A DNA stretch of 64,000 bases from JAEUIX01 sp964611125 (GCA_964611125.1 CAZSZO010000019.1:11302-75301); one strand, 5' to 3'. Positions 25,586-33,954 are shown, counted from the stretch's first letter. Notes: a model not told the origin generated them from the letters alone. Made by a program: numbers and translations.

Positions 25586-26676
25586 GGCCCCGTCGCCGGG
25601 CCGCCCGGCGGGCCGCCGCTGTCGGTCCGAGCGGCAGCCCCGCCCGCATCGCCCCCAGCATCCTTGCCCTGCTGGTCGTCTTCATCGGCGTCCGGGTCAG
25701 GAATCGGCCCCGCCACCCGCGACGCCGGCAGCACCCGCATCATCAGGATGCCCAGCTCGTACAGCCCGTACAGCGGAACCTGGAGCATCGCCAGCGAGAG
25801 CGGGTCGCCGGTCGGCGAGATCAGGGCCGAGCCGATCACCACGCCCGCGATCGCATGCCGGCGGTACTTCCCCATCAGCTGCGGCGTGATGATCCCCGCC
25901 CAGCTCAAGAGCAGCATCACCAGCGGCAGCTGGAACGCCAGCACGAAAATGAGCGAGAGCTGCACGAACAGGTTCACGTATTCGCGCAGGTTGTAGTCCT
26001 GCTGGATCGAGGTCGCCCGCGTGTAGGCCACGCTGCGGATGTCGGGCTTGCCCGCGCTGTCGATCGACACGCACAGCCGCCGCTGCTGCTCGCGCAGGTT
26101 GTACCACTCCTGCCCGACCTGAGGCTTGGCCGGGTCGCCATCAAGCACCGGCAGCACCGGCAACACCACGCCCGCCGGCGTCTCGACCGGGTGGGGCTCG
26201 GGCGCCGGCAGCAGCGTGATCCCGAAGTGCACGAAGAACACCATCGCCAAGGGCAGCATGCCGAACCGCATCACGCAGAACCCCGCGATGGTCAGCACGA
26301 TGCTCATCGGCGCCAGCAGATACGCAAAGCGTCGCTCATGGGCGTACAGCCCCGGCGAGACAAACCGCCAGAGTTGGTACATCACCCACGGCGAACCCAC
26401 CACCAGGGACGCCATCACGACGACGTAGAAATACGCCGTGAAGCTCTCCAGCGGGTTGAAGGCCCGCACCCGCGGGTCCTGCCCCTCGGACTTGAGGGCC
26501 GCCAGCACCGGCGCGATCATGAACAACAGGATCCGGTCGCCGACAAACGCCAGCGCGATCACCAGCGGCAGCAGCCCCGCCACCGCCCACACCACCCGCT
26601 TGCGCAGATCCTCCAGATGATCCCCAAGGCTCATCACCCCCTGCTCGTTCGCGAAATGCTTGGGCTTCCTGGTCAT
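25582..26676 (-). CDS. tatC: Twin-arginine translocase subunit TatC
   Basis: The integral receptor of the Tat system that exports folded proteins. Of 364 residues, the N-terminal MSLGDHLEDLRKRVVWAVAG is the TatC signature (cytoplasmic helix, then TM1). YQLWRFVSPGLYAHERR matches the conserved first cytoplasmic loop and TM3 start. LVMLLLSWAGIITPQLMGKYRRHAI is the TM5 end. Between TM3 and TM4 the periplasmic loop is enlarged by about 70 residues (LLPAPEPHPVETPAG to QQDYNLREYV), and the C-terminal tail is long, acidic and low in complexity. tatA/B are not in the window. Its stop overlaps the tadA start. Confidence 0.93.
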   Translation of the reverse strand: MTRKPKHFANEQGVMSLGDHLEDLRKRVVWAVAGLLPLVIALAFVGDRILLFMIAPVLAALKSEGQDPRVRAFNPLESFTAYFYVVVMASLVVGSPWVMYQLWRFVSPGLYAHERRFAYLLAPMSIVLTIAGFCVMRFGMLPLAMVFFVHFGITLLPAPEPHPVETPAGVVLPVLPVLDGDPAKPQVGQEWYNLREQQRRLCVSIDSAGKPDIRSVAYTRATSIQQDYNLREYVNLFVQLSLIFVLAFQLPLVMLLLSWAGIITPQLMGKYRRHAIAGVVIGSALISPTGDPLSLAMLQVPLYGLYELGILMMRVLPASRVAGPIPDPDADEDDQQGKDAGGDAGGAAARTDSGGPPGGPATGP

Positions 26677-26770
26677 GTGTTGGAGACCTTGATCATTGAC
26701 CGCCTCCCTGCCCCGGGCACGCAACCCACCCGTCAACAATCCCAGAACAACCGATGCCCACCATCGCGCG

Positions 26771-26865
26771 GCCCCCGCCTCACTCCCCTCCTGCCCCTCC
26801 GCCCCCCCCTGTCTTTCTTTCCCCGGCCCCCTTCCCTCACTTCCCTCCCTTCGTTGACCCCCTCT
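26771..26865. repeat. Pyrimidine-rich (+ strand) low-complexity tract between tatC and the sigma factor gene
   Basis: About 95 bases almost only C and T on the + strand. They lie between the divergent tatC and sigma-factor genes. No clear promoter hexamers could be placed within it. Confidence 0.4.
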
Positions 26866-26905
26866 CGGCAATATTCCTGACAGGCCCCCGCCTGCGGCGC
26901 ATCCA

Positions 26906-27661
26906 GTGACCAGGGTTTCTGCTGTGGCTGAGGACACCATCAAGCAACCCGTTTCGCCGGTCGAAGCCGCCATGGCAGGTGATCGCTCGGCCCTGCGCGG
27001 GCTCTGGACGCAGCACCGGCGCTGGGTCGCTGCGGTGATCCTCGCCCACAAGCCCTCGTCTGCCGATCTTGATGACCTCCTACAGGATGTAGCAATCACC
27101 CTGCTCGCCAAGATCAACACCTTGGCCGAGCCCGGGGCCTTCGTTCCTTGGCTCCGCATGATCGCCCTCAACACCGCCAGGCTCGCCGGGCGCCGCCACT
27201 CGGCCGGGCCGCGCCTGATCTCCCTCGATGGAACGGGCTCAGGTGGCTCGGGCGGGCGCGAAGCTGGGGGCTCTGGCGGAGATCGAGAAGCCTGGGAGCC
27301 GCAGTCCAAGGCCCGCCCAGGCGCCCCGACCCCGCCCGAGCGGTGTGCAGGCAGCGAGGAAGCCGAGCGGCTTATCGCCCTCGCCGCCGATCTTCATGAG
27401 GATTACCGGGAGCCGTTGCTCCTTCGCTGCGTACAAGATCTGTCCTATCGCCAGATCTCGGCGATCCTGGGACTTCCGGAAACGACCATCGAAACCCGCA
27501 TCGCCCGCGCCCGCCGCATGCTCCGCGAGCGCGCTTCAGAGTCAGCAGGCGAGCGGGGCGTCCCCAAGGACGCGACAACCAAGCCTTTTCTTCCTTCGCA
27601 CCCTCACTCGGGCGGTGGAGCTCGAGTGAGGGTTCTTTTGAACCCAGACGACGGCGCGTGA
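26906..27661 (+). CDS. RNA polymerase sigma-70-family (ECF-type) sigma factor
   Basis: A 251-residue alternative sigma factor. Region 2: SPVEAAMAGDRSALRGLWTQHRRWVAAVILAH followed by DLDDLLQDVAITLLAKI, the core-binding and -10 recognition helices. A Gly/Ser-rich linker (about 100-150) separates it from region 4: YREPLLLRCVQDLSYRQISAILGLPETTIETRIARARRML, an intact HTH with the usual ECF sequence. The last 40 residues are low-complexity and are encoded over a terminator-like hairpin. The next gene is a single-pass membrane protein, a plausible anti-sigma factor. GTG start. Target genes are unknown. Confidence 0.85.
   Translation: MTRVSAVAEDTIKQPVSPVEAAMAGDRSALRGLWTQHRRWVAAVILAHKPSSADLDDLLQDVAITLLAKINTLAEPGAFVPWLRMIALNTARLAGRRHSAGPRLISLDGTGSGGSGGREAGGSGGDREAWEPQSKARPGAPTPPERCAGSEEAERLIALAADLHEDYREPLLLRCVQDLSYRQISAILGLPETTIETRIARARRMLRERASESAGERGVPKDATTKPFLPSHPHSGGGARVRVLLNPDDGA
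27601..27638 (+). terminator. Terminator-like hairpin inside the 3' end of the sigma factor gene
   Basis: CCCTCACTCG and CGAGTGAGGG form a perfect 10-base stem with a 12-base loop and are followed by TTCTTTT. It is within codons of the sigma factor, about 20 bases before its stop, so it may attenuate read-through into the next gene. A second hairpin follows immediately. Confidence 0.6.
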
Positions 27662-27682
27662 ACAACGCACCGTCGTTTTTCA
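27648..27682 (+). terminator. Second terminator hairpin across the sigma-factor stop codon
   Basis: ACGACGG...CCGTCGT with an inner GCGT/ACGC pair makes an almost continuous stem, followed by five T. Stop codon TGA lies inside the stem-loop. With the preceding hairpin this makes a tandem terminator before the putative anti-sigma gene. Confidence 0.75.
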
Positions 27683-27763
27683 TTTCGCCCCCTTCTCGGA
27701 CTCACCGGGTCCAGGTCCTGACAGGAACGCCCGTGCCGCGCATCTCATTAAGGTGAAGCTCCA

Positions 27764-28471
27764 ATGTCCGCCAACCCTTCCAACCCGAATCCCGCCGCCA
27801 CCGGCCAAACCCCCGGCCCTACGCCTCCCGACGCGGCCGATCGCGACGTGCTCGTCACCCGTCTGCTGGACGGGCGGGCCGGTGAGTCCGACTGGATCGC
27901 CTTCCGCGACCTGGCCCGGCACGACGAAACAATCTGGGGCGAAGTGATCCTCTCGCGCCGCCAGTGCACCACGCTGGAGCGCGCGTTTGAGCCCGCCCTG
28001 ACCCTCGCTGAGCTGCACGAAATGCCCGACCTCGGGCTCGCCGGTGTCGCCGCAACCGACCTTCAAGACCGCCACCGCCTTGGCGGCGGCGGGGGAGGCG
28101 GTCTGGTCGGCTGGGCCATCGCCGCGACCCTCGCACTCGGCTTCATCGCCCAGCAGAGCGGCCTGCTCCGCACCGGCATGGAATCACGCCCCGGCGCCAC
28201 CGGCGGCGTGACCGCGATCTCACCCGACGCGGCCCTCCAGAACTACCTCGACCTGGGCAAGCAGTCCGGCCGGGTCGTCGGTGAACTCCCCGAACGCAAA
28301 GTCGTGGACGTGCGCCCTTCGCCCACCGGCGAGGGGTACGACGTTCTCTACTACCGCCAGATCATCGAACGCACCCGGGTCGACAGCCTGTACAGCATCG
28401 GCGCCAGCGAGAGCGGGGCGCCCGTGCTCGTCCCCGCCTCGGCGCCGGTCACTGGCGGCTCCAGCTTCTAA
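27764..28471 (+). CDS. Single-pass membrane protein, putative anti-sigma factor
   Basis: A 235-residue protein. The cytoplasmic N-terminal half (about 105 residues) is helical, with VTRLLDGRAGESDWIAFRD resembling the anti-sigma start seen beside ECF genes, though the Zn-binding HxxxCxxC motif is absent. A Gly run leads into one membrane helix (about 110-130, GWAIAATLALGFIAQQSG), then a periplasmic tail with GEGYDVLYYRQIIERTRV. Position between a sigma factor gene and an exported PDZ protein gene is the main evidence for the anti-sigma role. AAGGTGA precedes the ATG. Confidence 0.6.
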   Translation: MSANPSNPNPAATGQTPGPTPPDAADRDVLVTRLLDGRAGESDWIAFRDLARHDETIWGEVILSRRQCTTLERAFEPALTLAELHEMPDLGLAGVAATDLQDRHRLGGGGGGGLVGWAIAATLALGFIAQQSGLLRTGMESRPGATGGVTAISPDAALQNYLDLGKQSGRVVGELPERKVVDVRPSPTGEGYDVLYYRQIIERTRVDSLYSIGASESGAPVLVPASAPVTGGSSF

Positions 28472-28552
28472 GACCAGGCGGATCCCCGCGCCGGACGCGT
28501 GTCCGGCGCTTCGCATCACTCCCTCGGCGCTGAGGACACACAAGGGGCCTTT

Positions 28553-29893
28553 ATGTTCTCCACTGCTCGTGGCCGTACGCCTCATCAAGCCATCATCGCC
28601 GCGGCGCTGCTCGCTTCCGGCCTGCTCACCGCCTCGGCGTCCGCGGTTCTGCCCTGCCCTCCGGGCGAGAGCCCCTCCGCCGGTTCGGGCGAGCTCAGCG
28701 CGCCCGAACTTCTCCAGCTCAGCGAGCTCGAGGCCCTTCCCCCTGGCGCGCGCACCCGCGTGCTCCCGCAGACGCTCGGGCGCCCCACCCGCATCACCCC
28801 CGCGTCCGGATGGACCTCGTCCACCGCCAGCGACCGCGACGGCGCCACCATCGTCGCTTCAGTGAACGGCGATCAGACGGTCGTCGTCGAGATGAAGAAC
28901 GGCAAGGTCCTCTCCGCCAAGGTCAACGGCAAGAGCGTCCCCTCCAGCCAGGTGAAGCTCGATGGCGACGATGTCATCGTCACCGACGCACAGGGCGCCG
29001 AGCTCGCACGCGTCAAGGTCATGCCCGATTTGCAGCCCGACTCGGGCCTCAGCGGGCCCCGCCGCGTGCCGGGCATGTGGCTCGGGGCCGAAGGCCAGCC
29101 CCAACCCCCCCAAGCGCCCGCCGCCGGGGGGGGAGGGGGGCGCGGGGTGGGGGGTGCCTCCTCAACTCGTCCCGACGCGCGCCAGGTCCTTGAGGCCGCG
29201 CGCGAGCGGGCCCGCTTCGCCGAAGCCCAGGCCCGCGCCGCGGCCGACCGTCTCCGCCAAGGCGAAGAACTGATGACCCAGCCTCCCAGGGTGATGCTGG
29301 GCGTCACGCTCGACGGCGTGAGCGGTCCGCTCGCCGAGCACTTCGGGATTCCTGAAGGTGACGCAACGCTCGTCCTCAGCGTGGGCGAGAACCTCCCCGC
29401 GTGCGCCGCGGGGCTTCGCAAGTACGACATCATCATCGGCGTCGACGGCAAGACGCCCTGCCCCCTCCCCACCTTCCAGGAAGCCATGCGCGCCAAGTCG
29501 CTGGGCGACAGCGTCACGCTCTCGGTGATCTCCAGGGGCGAGCGCAAGGACATCACGATCAAGCTCGAGAAGTACGACCCCGCCAAGTTGAAGACGCTCC
29601 TCGTCGGCGGCGGCGGCGGGGCCGAGATCGAAGAAGAAGCCGCCCGACTCGGCAACCTCAACCCCCTCGACGGGGCCCGCGACGAGGCCATCGGCAAGCT
29701 GCTGGGCGACAAGGCCCTGGTCCTGGGAGGCCTGAGCGGCGACCGCCAGCGCGAACTCGAGCAGCGCCTGCAGAAAGACCTCGAGCTGAAGATGGCCAAG
29801 CTCTCCGAGCGCCTCGAGCAGCTCGATGCCCAGATGGAGAAGATGGCCGAAATGCTGAACAAAACGCTTCGTGAACGCGAAGACAAGAAGTGA
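28553..29893 (+). CDS. Exported PDZ-domain protein
   Basis: A 446-residue periplasmic or surface protein. Signal peptide near residues 10-30 (AIIAAALLASGLLTASASA). Residues about 95-150 hold a small beta domain with VVVEMKNGKVLSAKVNGK. A Gly-rich linker and a charged helix follow. The PDZ domain is at about 255-350: PRVMLGVTLDGVSGPLAEHF (carboxylate-binding region), CAAGLRKYDIIIGVDGKTP and DSVTLSVISRGERKDITIKL. The C-terminal 60 residues are a coiled coil (LEQRLQKDLELKMAKLSERL). No protease domain is present, so it may sense or bring partners to a protease. Third gene of the sigma/anti-sigma set; AAGGGG ribosome-binding site. Confidence 0.82.
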   Translation: MFSTARGRTPHQAIIAAALLASGLLTASASAVLPCPPGESPSAGSGELSAPELLQLSELEALPPGARTRVLPQTLGRPTRITPASGWTSSTASDRDGATIVASVNGDQTVVVEMKNGKVLSAKVNGKSVPSSQVKLDGDDVIVTDAQGAELARVKVMPDLQPDSGLSGPRRVPGMWLGAEGQPQPPQAPAAGGGGGRGVGGASSTRPDARQVLEAARERARFAEAQARAAADRLRQGEELMTQPPRVMLGVTLDGVSGPLAEHFGIPEGDATLVLSVGENLPACAAGLRKYDIIIGVDGKTPCPLPTFQEAMRAKSLGDSVTLSVISRGERKDITIKLEKYDPAKLKTLLVGGGGGAEIEEEAARLGNLNPLDGARDEAIGKLLGDKALVLGGLSGDRQRELEQRLQKDLELKMAKLSERLEQLDAQMEKMAEMLNKTLREREDKK

Positions 29894-30363
29894 GCAGTTC
29901 TGATCCGGCGTTCGGTGATTTCGCGACGGGATGCAACCCCGAAGCGCATCTTCCGAACAGTCAGGCACACACGTGAGTTTCCTGCCGGTGTCCTGATCAA
30001 GGTTCCGTCCGACCCCTCCGGTTTTATCCCGAGGGGCCCCGAGCGGGTCCTTCCGCTGGCTTGTCTTGGCAGCCAGCACATTTCCTTGCCTCAGCACCGC
30101 GCCCTCTTTCCCAAAGGGCGCCACCGCCCTGCCGAAAGGTGGGGCGGTGATGCTTTTGGGCAACGCCCGATGACAGCAGCCACAACATCCGATCGCCGAA
30201 GTCCGAGAAGCACGAACGTGAACACTGGCGACGGCGCATGACTTTCGGAAAGTGGTCGGGGTAGCCACGAACCGTGCTGTGTGCTGTGTGCTGTGTGCTG
30301 TGTGCTCTGTGCTGTGTTCCCTCTGCCGCCTGCCGCCGCCGCCCCGCTTAACCTGATCCTGAC
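29894..30363. other. Non-coding region with two adjacent hairpins and a heptanucleotide repeat
   Basis: No frame here looks coding: the longest open frames lack recognisable domains and codon bias. Two back-to-back hairpins stand at 30099-30121 (GCGCCCT/AGGGCGC) and 30122-30149 (CACCGCCC/GGGCGGTG) without a T tract, so they may be part of an RNA structure. A 7-base tandem repeat at 30274-30315 lies close to mutM. Confidence 0.5.
30274..30315 (+). repeat. Heptanucleotide tandem repeat (GTGCTGT)6 upstream of mutM
   Basis: Six head-to-tail copies of GTGCTGT, one with a single base change, end 48 bases before the mutM start codon. Short repeats of this type change length by slippage and could alter promoter spacing. 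Confidence 0.85.
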
Positions 30364-31227
30364 ATGCCCGAACTCCCCGAGGTCGAGCGCGTTCGCCGCA
30401 CCCTTGAACCCGCGCTCCTCGGGCGCACGGTCACGCGCGTCAGCGTCCGCCGAGTCAGCGTGATCGACGGACCCCACGACGACCACGCCCTTCTCGTCGG
30501 CGCCCGCCTCGCCGGCGTGCTCCGGCGTGGCAAACAGCTCGCCTTCACCACCACCAACCCGCAGGGACACCGCCACCAGCACCCAATCGTGAGTGGTGGA
30601 ACAGTCGTGGGCCACCTCGGGATGACCGGCCAGTTTCTTGTCGGTGACCCGGCGCCGCTCGACACCCTCGATCACGTGCACGTCGTCTGGACGCTCGATT
30701 CCGGCGCGGCCCTCGCCTTCCGCGACCCGCGCCGCTTCGGCGGGCTCTGGCCGCTCCCCTCGCTGGACGCCCTGGAGGCCCGCTGGGCCGCCCTCGGGCC
30801 CGACGCCCTCGCCGTCACCCCCGCGCAGCTCGCCCAGGGCCTGCGCGACAGCCAGCGGGCCTGCAAGGCCGCGCTGCTCGATCAACGCGTGCTCGCCGGC
30901 GTCGGCAACATTTACGCCGATGAGGCCCTGTTCCAGGCCCGCATCGCCCCCAAACGCCGCGCCAGCCGGCTGGGCCCGCCCGAGATCGACCGCCTCGCCG
31001 CCGCCATCCGCACCGTGCTCCAGGATTCCATCGACGCCGGCGGGTCAACGCTGCGCGACTTTGTCGACGCCCAGGGCCAGCCCGGCGGCTACCGCGACCG
31101 CCACCTCGTCTACGGCCGGGGCGGGCTCCCGTGCCTCACCTGCGCCGCGCCGCTCCGCCGCGGCGTCGTAGCCCAGCGGACCACCGTCTGGTGCCCCCGC
31201 TGCCAAGGCCCGGTGAAGCGGCGCTGA
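30364..31227 (+). CDS. mutM: Formamidopyrimidine-DNA glycosylase
   Basis: Excises oxidised purines such as 8-oxoguanine and nicks the abasic site. The 287-residue protein starts with the catalytic Pro-Glu (MPELPEVERVRR), has the conserved Lys in VLRRGKQLAF, GHLGMTGQF, FRDPRRFGGL, and the helix-two-turn-helix block DQRVLAGVGNIYADEALF that binds DNA. The C-terminal zinc finger is complete: PCLTCAAPLRRG then WCPRCQ. All key residues are present, so an active enzyme is expected. It is preceded by a tandem repeat that may affect its expression. Confidence 0.95.
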   Translation: MPELPEVERVRRTLEPALLGRTVTRVSVRRVSVIDGPHDDHALLVGARLAGVLRRGKQLAFTTTNPQGHRHQHPIVSGGTVVGHLGMTGQFLVGDPAPLDTLDHVHVVWTLDSGAALAFRDPRRFGGLWPLPSLDALEARWAALGPDALAVTPAQLAQGLRDSQRACKAALLDQRVLAGVGNIYADEALFQARIAPKRRASRLGPPEIDRLAAAIRTVLQDSIDAGGSTLRDFVDAQGQPGGYRDRHLVYGRGGLPCLTCAAPLRRGVVAQRTTVWCPRCQGPVKRR

Positions 31228-31692
31228 TTGAGCCAGGCGTGCGGATTCTTCCACCGGGTTCCCCACACCAGGTCAGGCGCCCCGCGTTCGGGAACGGGAT
31301 GGTGAATATGCACCGGCCTCTACAGGGCCAGCGAGCGGGGTGCCCCATCGCGACCGCAGCCCCTCCCACGGTGGCGGTCCGGACCGCTGGCGAGCACGCC
31401 CGATCCACACCTAAGCGATTGTCAAATAGAGGTTTACGATTCGATTTAGGACCGGCTCTCGCGCTCTGGTGGCGCACCTGCCGGCAGCGCGAACCGAGCG
31501 GGGCCCACCAGCGAGCCATGATTTCGCAAACAGCTCGCCCGGCCTGGTCGCTCGAGGCGACTGCCTCGGACGCGCAAGGGTTCTTCACGGGCTTTCCACA
31601 AACCGTGCGGGCAAAAACCCTTGGATTCTCTTGAGCAGTCTGGGCCCAGTCTGGCCCGAGTCAGTCAGCCGTCAAGGCCGGTCAGGCGCCCG
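31228..31692. other. Non-coding region downstream of dnaA, oriC candidate
   Basis: No gene is supported here. Three 9-mers on the + strand each match the DnaA box TTATCCACA at 7 of 9 positions or nearly so: TTCCCCACA (31259), CGATCCACA (31401) and CTTTCCACA (31592). A relatively AT-rich stretch lies at about 31415-31450. dnaA ends immediately to the right. The boxes are degenerate, so the oriC assignment is a hypothesis. Confidence 0.4.
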
Positions 31693-33261
31693 TCACGACG
31701 TCGGGGCCCGCAGCTTGTCCTCGATCGTGCGGATGACGTTAGCGAACTCCTCGTCGCGTTCGCGCCGCTCCTCGATGGTCCGCACCGCGTGCATAACCGT
31801 CGTGTGGTCGCGTCCGCCGAAGTACCCGCCGATCTCCTCCAGCGAATACCGCGTATTGCGGCGGGCCAGGTACATGCACAACTGGCGGGGCAGGGCGATC
31901 GACCGCTGCCGACGCTTCGATTGCAGATCAGTCACCTTCACGCCGAAGAAGTCGGTCACGGCGTTGATGATGGTCTGAATCTGGATCTTGGGCTCGGCCC
32001 GCGAGGCTTCATCCCCCAGGGCCGCCCGGGCCAGGGCCACGTCAGCCGGCTTCTTGTCGATGCTGGCGAGCATCTGCAGCTTGCTGATCGCCCCCTCCAG
32101 CTCGCGGATGTTGGTGTCGATCTTCCCGGCGATATAGCAGGCGACATCGTCGGCCAGGTCGAAGCCCCGCAGGGCCGACTTGTTCTTCAGGATCTCCACA
32201 CGGGTCTCGTAGCACGGGGGGGCCAGCTCGGTCACCAGGCCCCACTTGAAACGGGAGACCAGCCGCTCCTCAAGATCGGGGATCTCTTCCGGCGGGGCAT
32301 CCGACGACAGGATGATCTGCTTGTGGCTCTGGTACAGGCTGTTGAAGGTGTGGAAGAACTCTTCCTGCGTGCGGTCGCGCTTGGCCAGGAAGTGAATGTC
32401 GTCAATCACCAGCACGTCCACATGGCGGAACTTGTGCCGGAACCGCGTCAGCATCCCCTCACGAACCGAGTCCATGAACTGCGTCATGAACCCCTCGCAC
32501 GACGTGTAGTAAATCACGGCGTTCGGGTGCGACTCGCGAATCCGCAGGCAGATCGACTGCAGCAGGTGCGTCTTGCCCAGCCCGACATCGCCATGCACAA
32601 AGAACGGGTTGTACGCCCGACCGGGCGACTTGGACACCGCCAACGCCGCGGCGTGCGCCAGCCGATTGCTGGGCCCCACGATGAAGTGATCGAACCCGTA
32701 ATCAGGGTTCAGCACCAGCCCGTCGTCGTACAGGTGCTCAAGCTCCGCCTGGGTGATCGGCGGCGCCGGGCGGGCCAGCGACTCCTCCTCCAGGCTCGGG
32801 GTCGCCCGCGTTTCGGGGAGCTTCTCGATGATCACCGGCTGAGCCGACGCATCGACCCGCACATGGGGGACCGGCGGCTGGGCGTGGTTGCCTGCGGCTG
32901 GGGAGGCGCCTGGGTGCTGGGGGTGGGCGGCCTGGGGAGAATCCGGGCGCCGACCTGCCGACGGCAGGTCCTCCTCAGGCCCCAGGAAGCGCACCGAGAT
33001 CAGGCGGCCCGATGCGGCCCGCGCGGCATCAGCAAAGGGCCCGTTGCACTGCCGGTGGAGGTAGTCGCGGTGGATCTGCGAGTGGGCCCTCAGGTACAGA
33101 ACGCCGCTGTCGATCCCCAGCGGCTCCAACTCCTCGAACCACTGGCGGCAAATGGCCGGGCTGGCCTGGCGCAAATGAGCCAAGATCCCCTGCCAAAGGG
33201 CTTCGTCGTGCTGCACAGTGGAGACTTCGGCTCTGGGAGCCGGACGGGTCGGAATTGGCAC
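31693..33261 (-). CDS. dnaA: Chromosomal replication initiator protein DnaA
   Basis: Binds DnaA boxes at oriC and opens the duplex. Of 522 residues, domain I begins near HDEALWQGILAHLRQ. A low-complexity linker (about 95-185) follows. The AAA+ domain has Walker A HGDVGLGKTHLLQ, Walker B VLVIDDIHFLAKRD and sensor II region DTNIRELEGAISKL. Domain IV has the DnaA signature GGRDHTTVMHAVRTIEERR. The GTG at 33261, 7 bases after a GGAG, is preferred: the longest open frame starts with TTG at 33360, but that TTG is the first base triplet of the -35 hexamer of the promoter just described, so it cannot be in the mRNA. GTG at 33215 is a further alternative. Confidence 0.95.
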   Translation of the reverse strand: MPIPTRPAPRAEVSTVQHDEALWQGILAHLRQASPAICRQWFEELEPLGIDSGVLYLRAHSQIHRDYLHRQCNGPFADAARAASGRLISVRFLGPEEDLPSAGRRPDSPQAAHPQHPGASPAAGNHAQPPVPHVRVDASAQPVIIEKLPETRATPSLEEESLARPAPPITQAELEHLYDDGLVLNPDYGFDHFIVGPSNRLAHAAALAVSKSPGRAYNPFFVHGDVGLGKTHLLQSICLRIRESHPNAVIYYTSCEGFMTQFMDSVREGMLTRFRHKFRHVDVLVIDDIHFLAKRDRTQEEFFHTFNSLYQSHKQIILSSDAPPEEIPDLEERLVSRFKWGLVTELAPPCYETRVEILKNKSALRGFDLADDVACYIAGKIDTNIRELEGAISKLQMLASIDKKPADVALARAALGDEASRAEPKIQIQTIINAVTDFFGVKVTDLQSKRRQRSIALPRQLCMYLARRNTRYSLEEIGGYFGGRDHTTVMHAVRTIEERRERDEEFANVIRTIEDKLRAPTS

Positions 33262-33332
33262 GGCGACGCTCCGGTCGGACCGGTCGGGAAGCGCAAAGGA
33301 TCGGCGAAGACGAGTGTACCGAGGTGGGGTCA

Positions 33333-33360
33333 AACATAGCCGCGCGAGGGATTCTGTCAA
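33333..33360 (-). promoter_or_regulatory. Sigma-70-type promoter of dnaA
   Basis: TTGACA, a 16-base spacer, then TATGTT on the - strand; the predicted transcript starts near 33326, about 65 bases upstream of the preferred start codon. A perfect -35 match makes this the strongest promoter seen in the window. Confidence 0.8.
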
Positions 33361-33954
33361 CCGGTGGCCGCTCCAACTTGACGGATGTCTTCAGACCCGT
33401 TAGGGCCGTGTGCGCGGCCAGTGGGTCGCCGAGCTCACGCCCACTACCGGTAGCCTCGGCGCACGCCCGCACTGTCTGCAAATTCATCCAACTCGTTCGC
33501 ATGGGTCCGGTCCGGGGGATCGGGGTGTCGTCGTGTGGGCTGGTGGTGTGTTGTAGGGCCGGTGGCCTCTTCTTCTTCTTCTTCTAAGAGGAGATGACTC
33601 CAACTACAGAAGAACAGAGTCCTGTCGGGATGTGGAGGACCTGGGCGCAAACGCCCCGGCAGCCCGGCAAATCATGGTCGCTGAGGCCGCCCGGCCATAT
33701 GTGAACGAAGTGTGAAGGGGCTGTTGCGGGCGCGCCGTGGCGCTCGGCGGCCCCGCGCGATCGCCCCCGCCAGCGGGATCTGGACGGGCCGCCGCCCGCG
33801 CGCCGCCGTCAGCCGCCGACACCTTTCGCGCGGGGTTGTGCACCCCGGGGCTGTCGGTATCGGCGGTGCGGCATTCGCGCGGCACGCAGCCGCGCGCCAA
33901 GACGCGCCCACGCCGCGGCCAAGCCTCCCTCGGAGACCCCTACCATCTTCCAGA
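33361..33954. other. Non-coding region between dnaA and the P-type ATPase gene
   Basis: Apart from the dnaA promoter at its left edge, no gene or RNA gene is supported. A pure TTC run (33571-33586) is followed by TAAGAGGAG, and CCTCTTCTT...AAGAGG can pair. Open frames across the region lack recognisable domains. As upstream flank of dnaA it is a second oriC candidate, but no good DnaA box was seen. Confidence 0.4.

Noticed and set aside
29915..30241. 108-residue open frame between the PDZ gene and mutM
   Set aside because: No domain, no ribosome-binding site, unusual codon use and overlap with two hairpins make it unlikely to be a gene.
31237..31330. 5S rRNA-like (- strand, CCCGTTCCCGAACGCGG) and SRP RNA-like (+ strand, CCAGGTCAGG) signatures
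   Set aside because: Neither folds properly. The 5S candidate lacks the conserved AAGUUAAG segment and a pairing end helix of normal length; the SRP candidate lacks GGAAGGAAGCAGC. Similarity is limited to about 10-17 bases. A covariance-model search (Rfam 5S, bacterial small SRP) would settle it.
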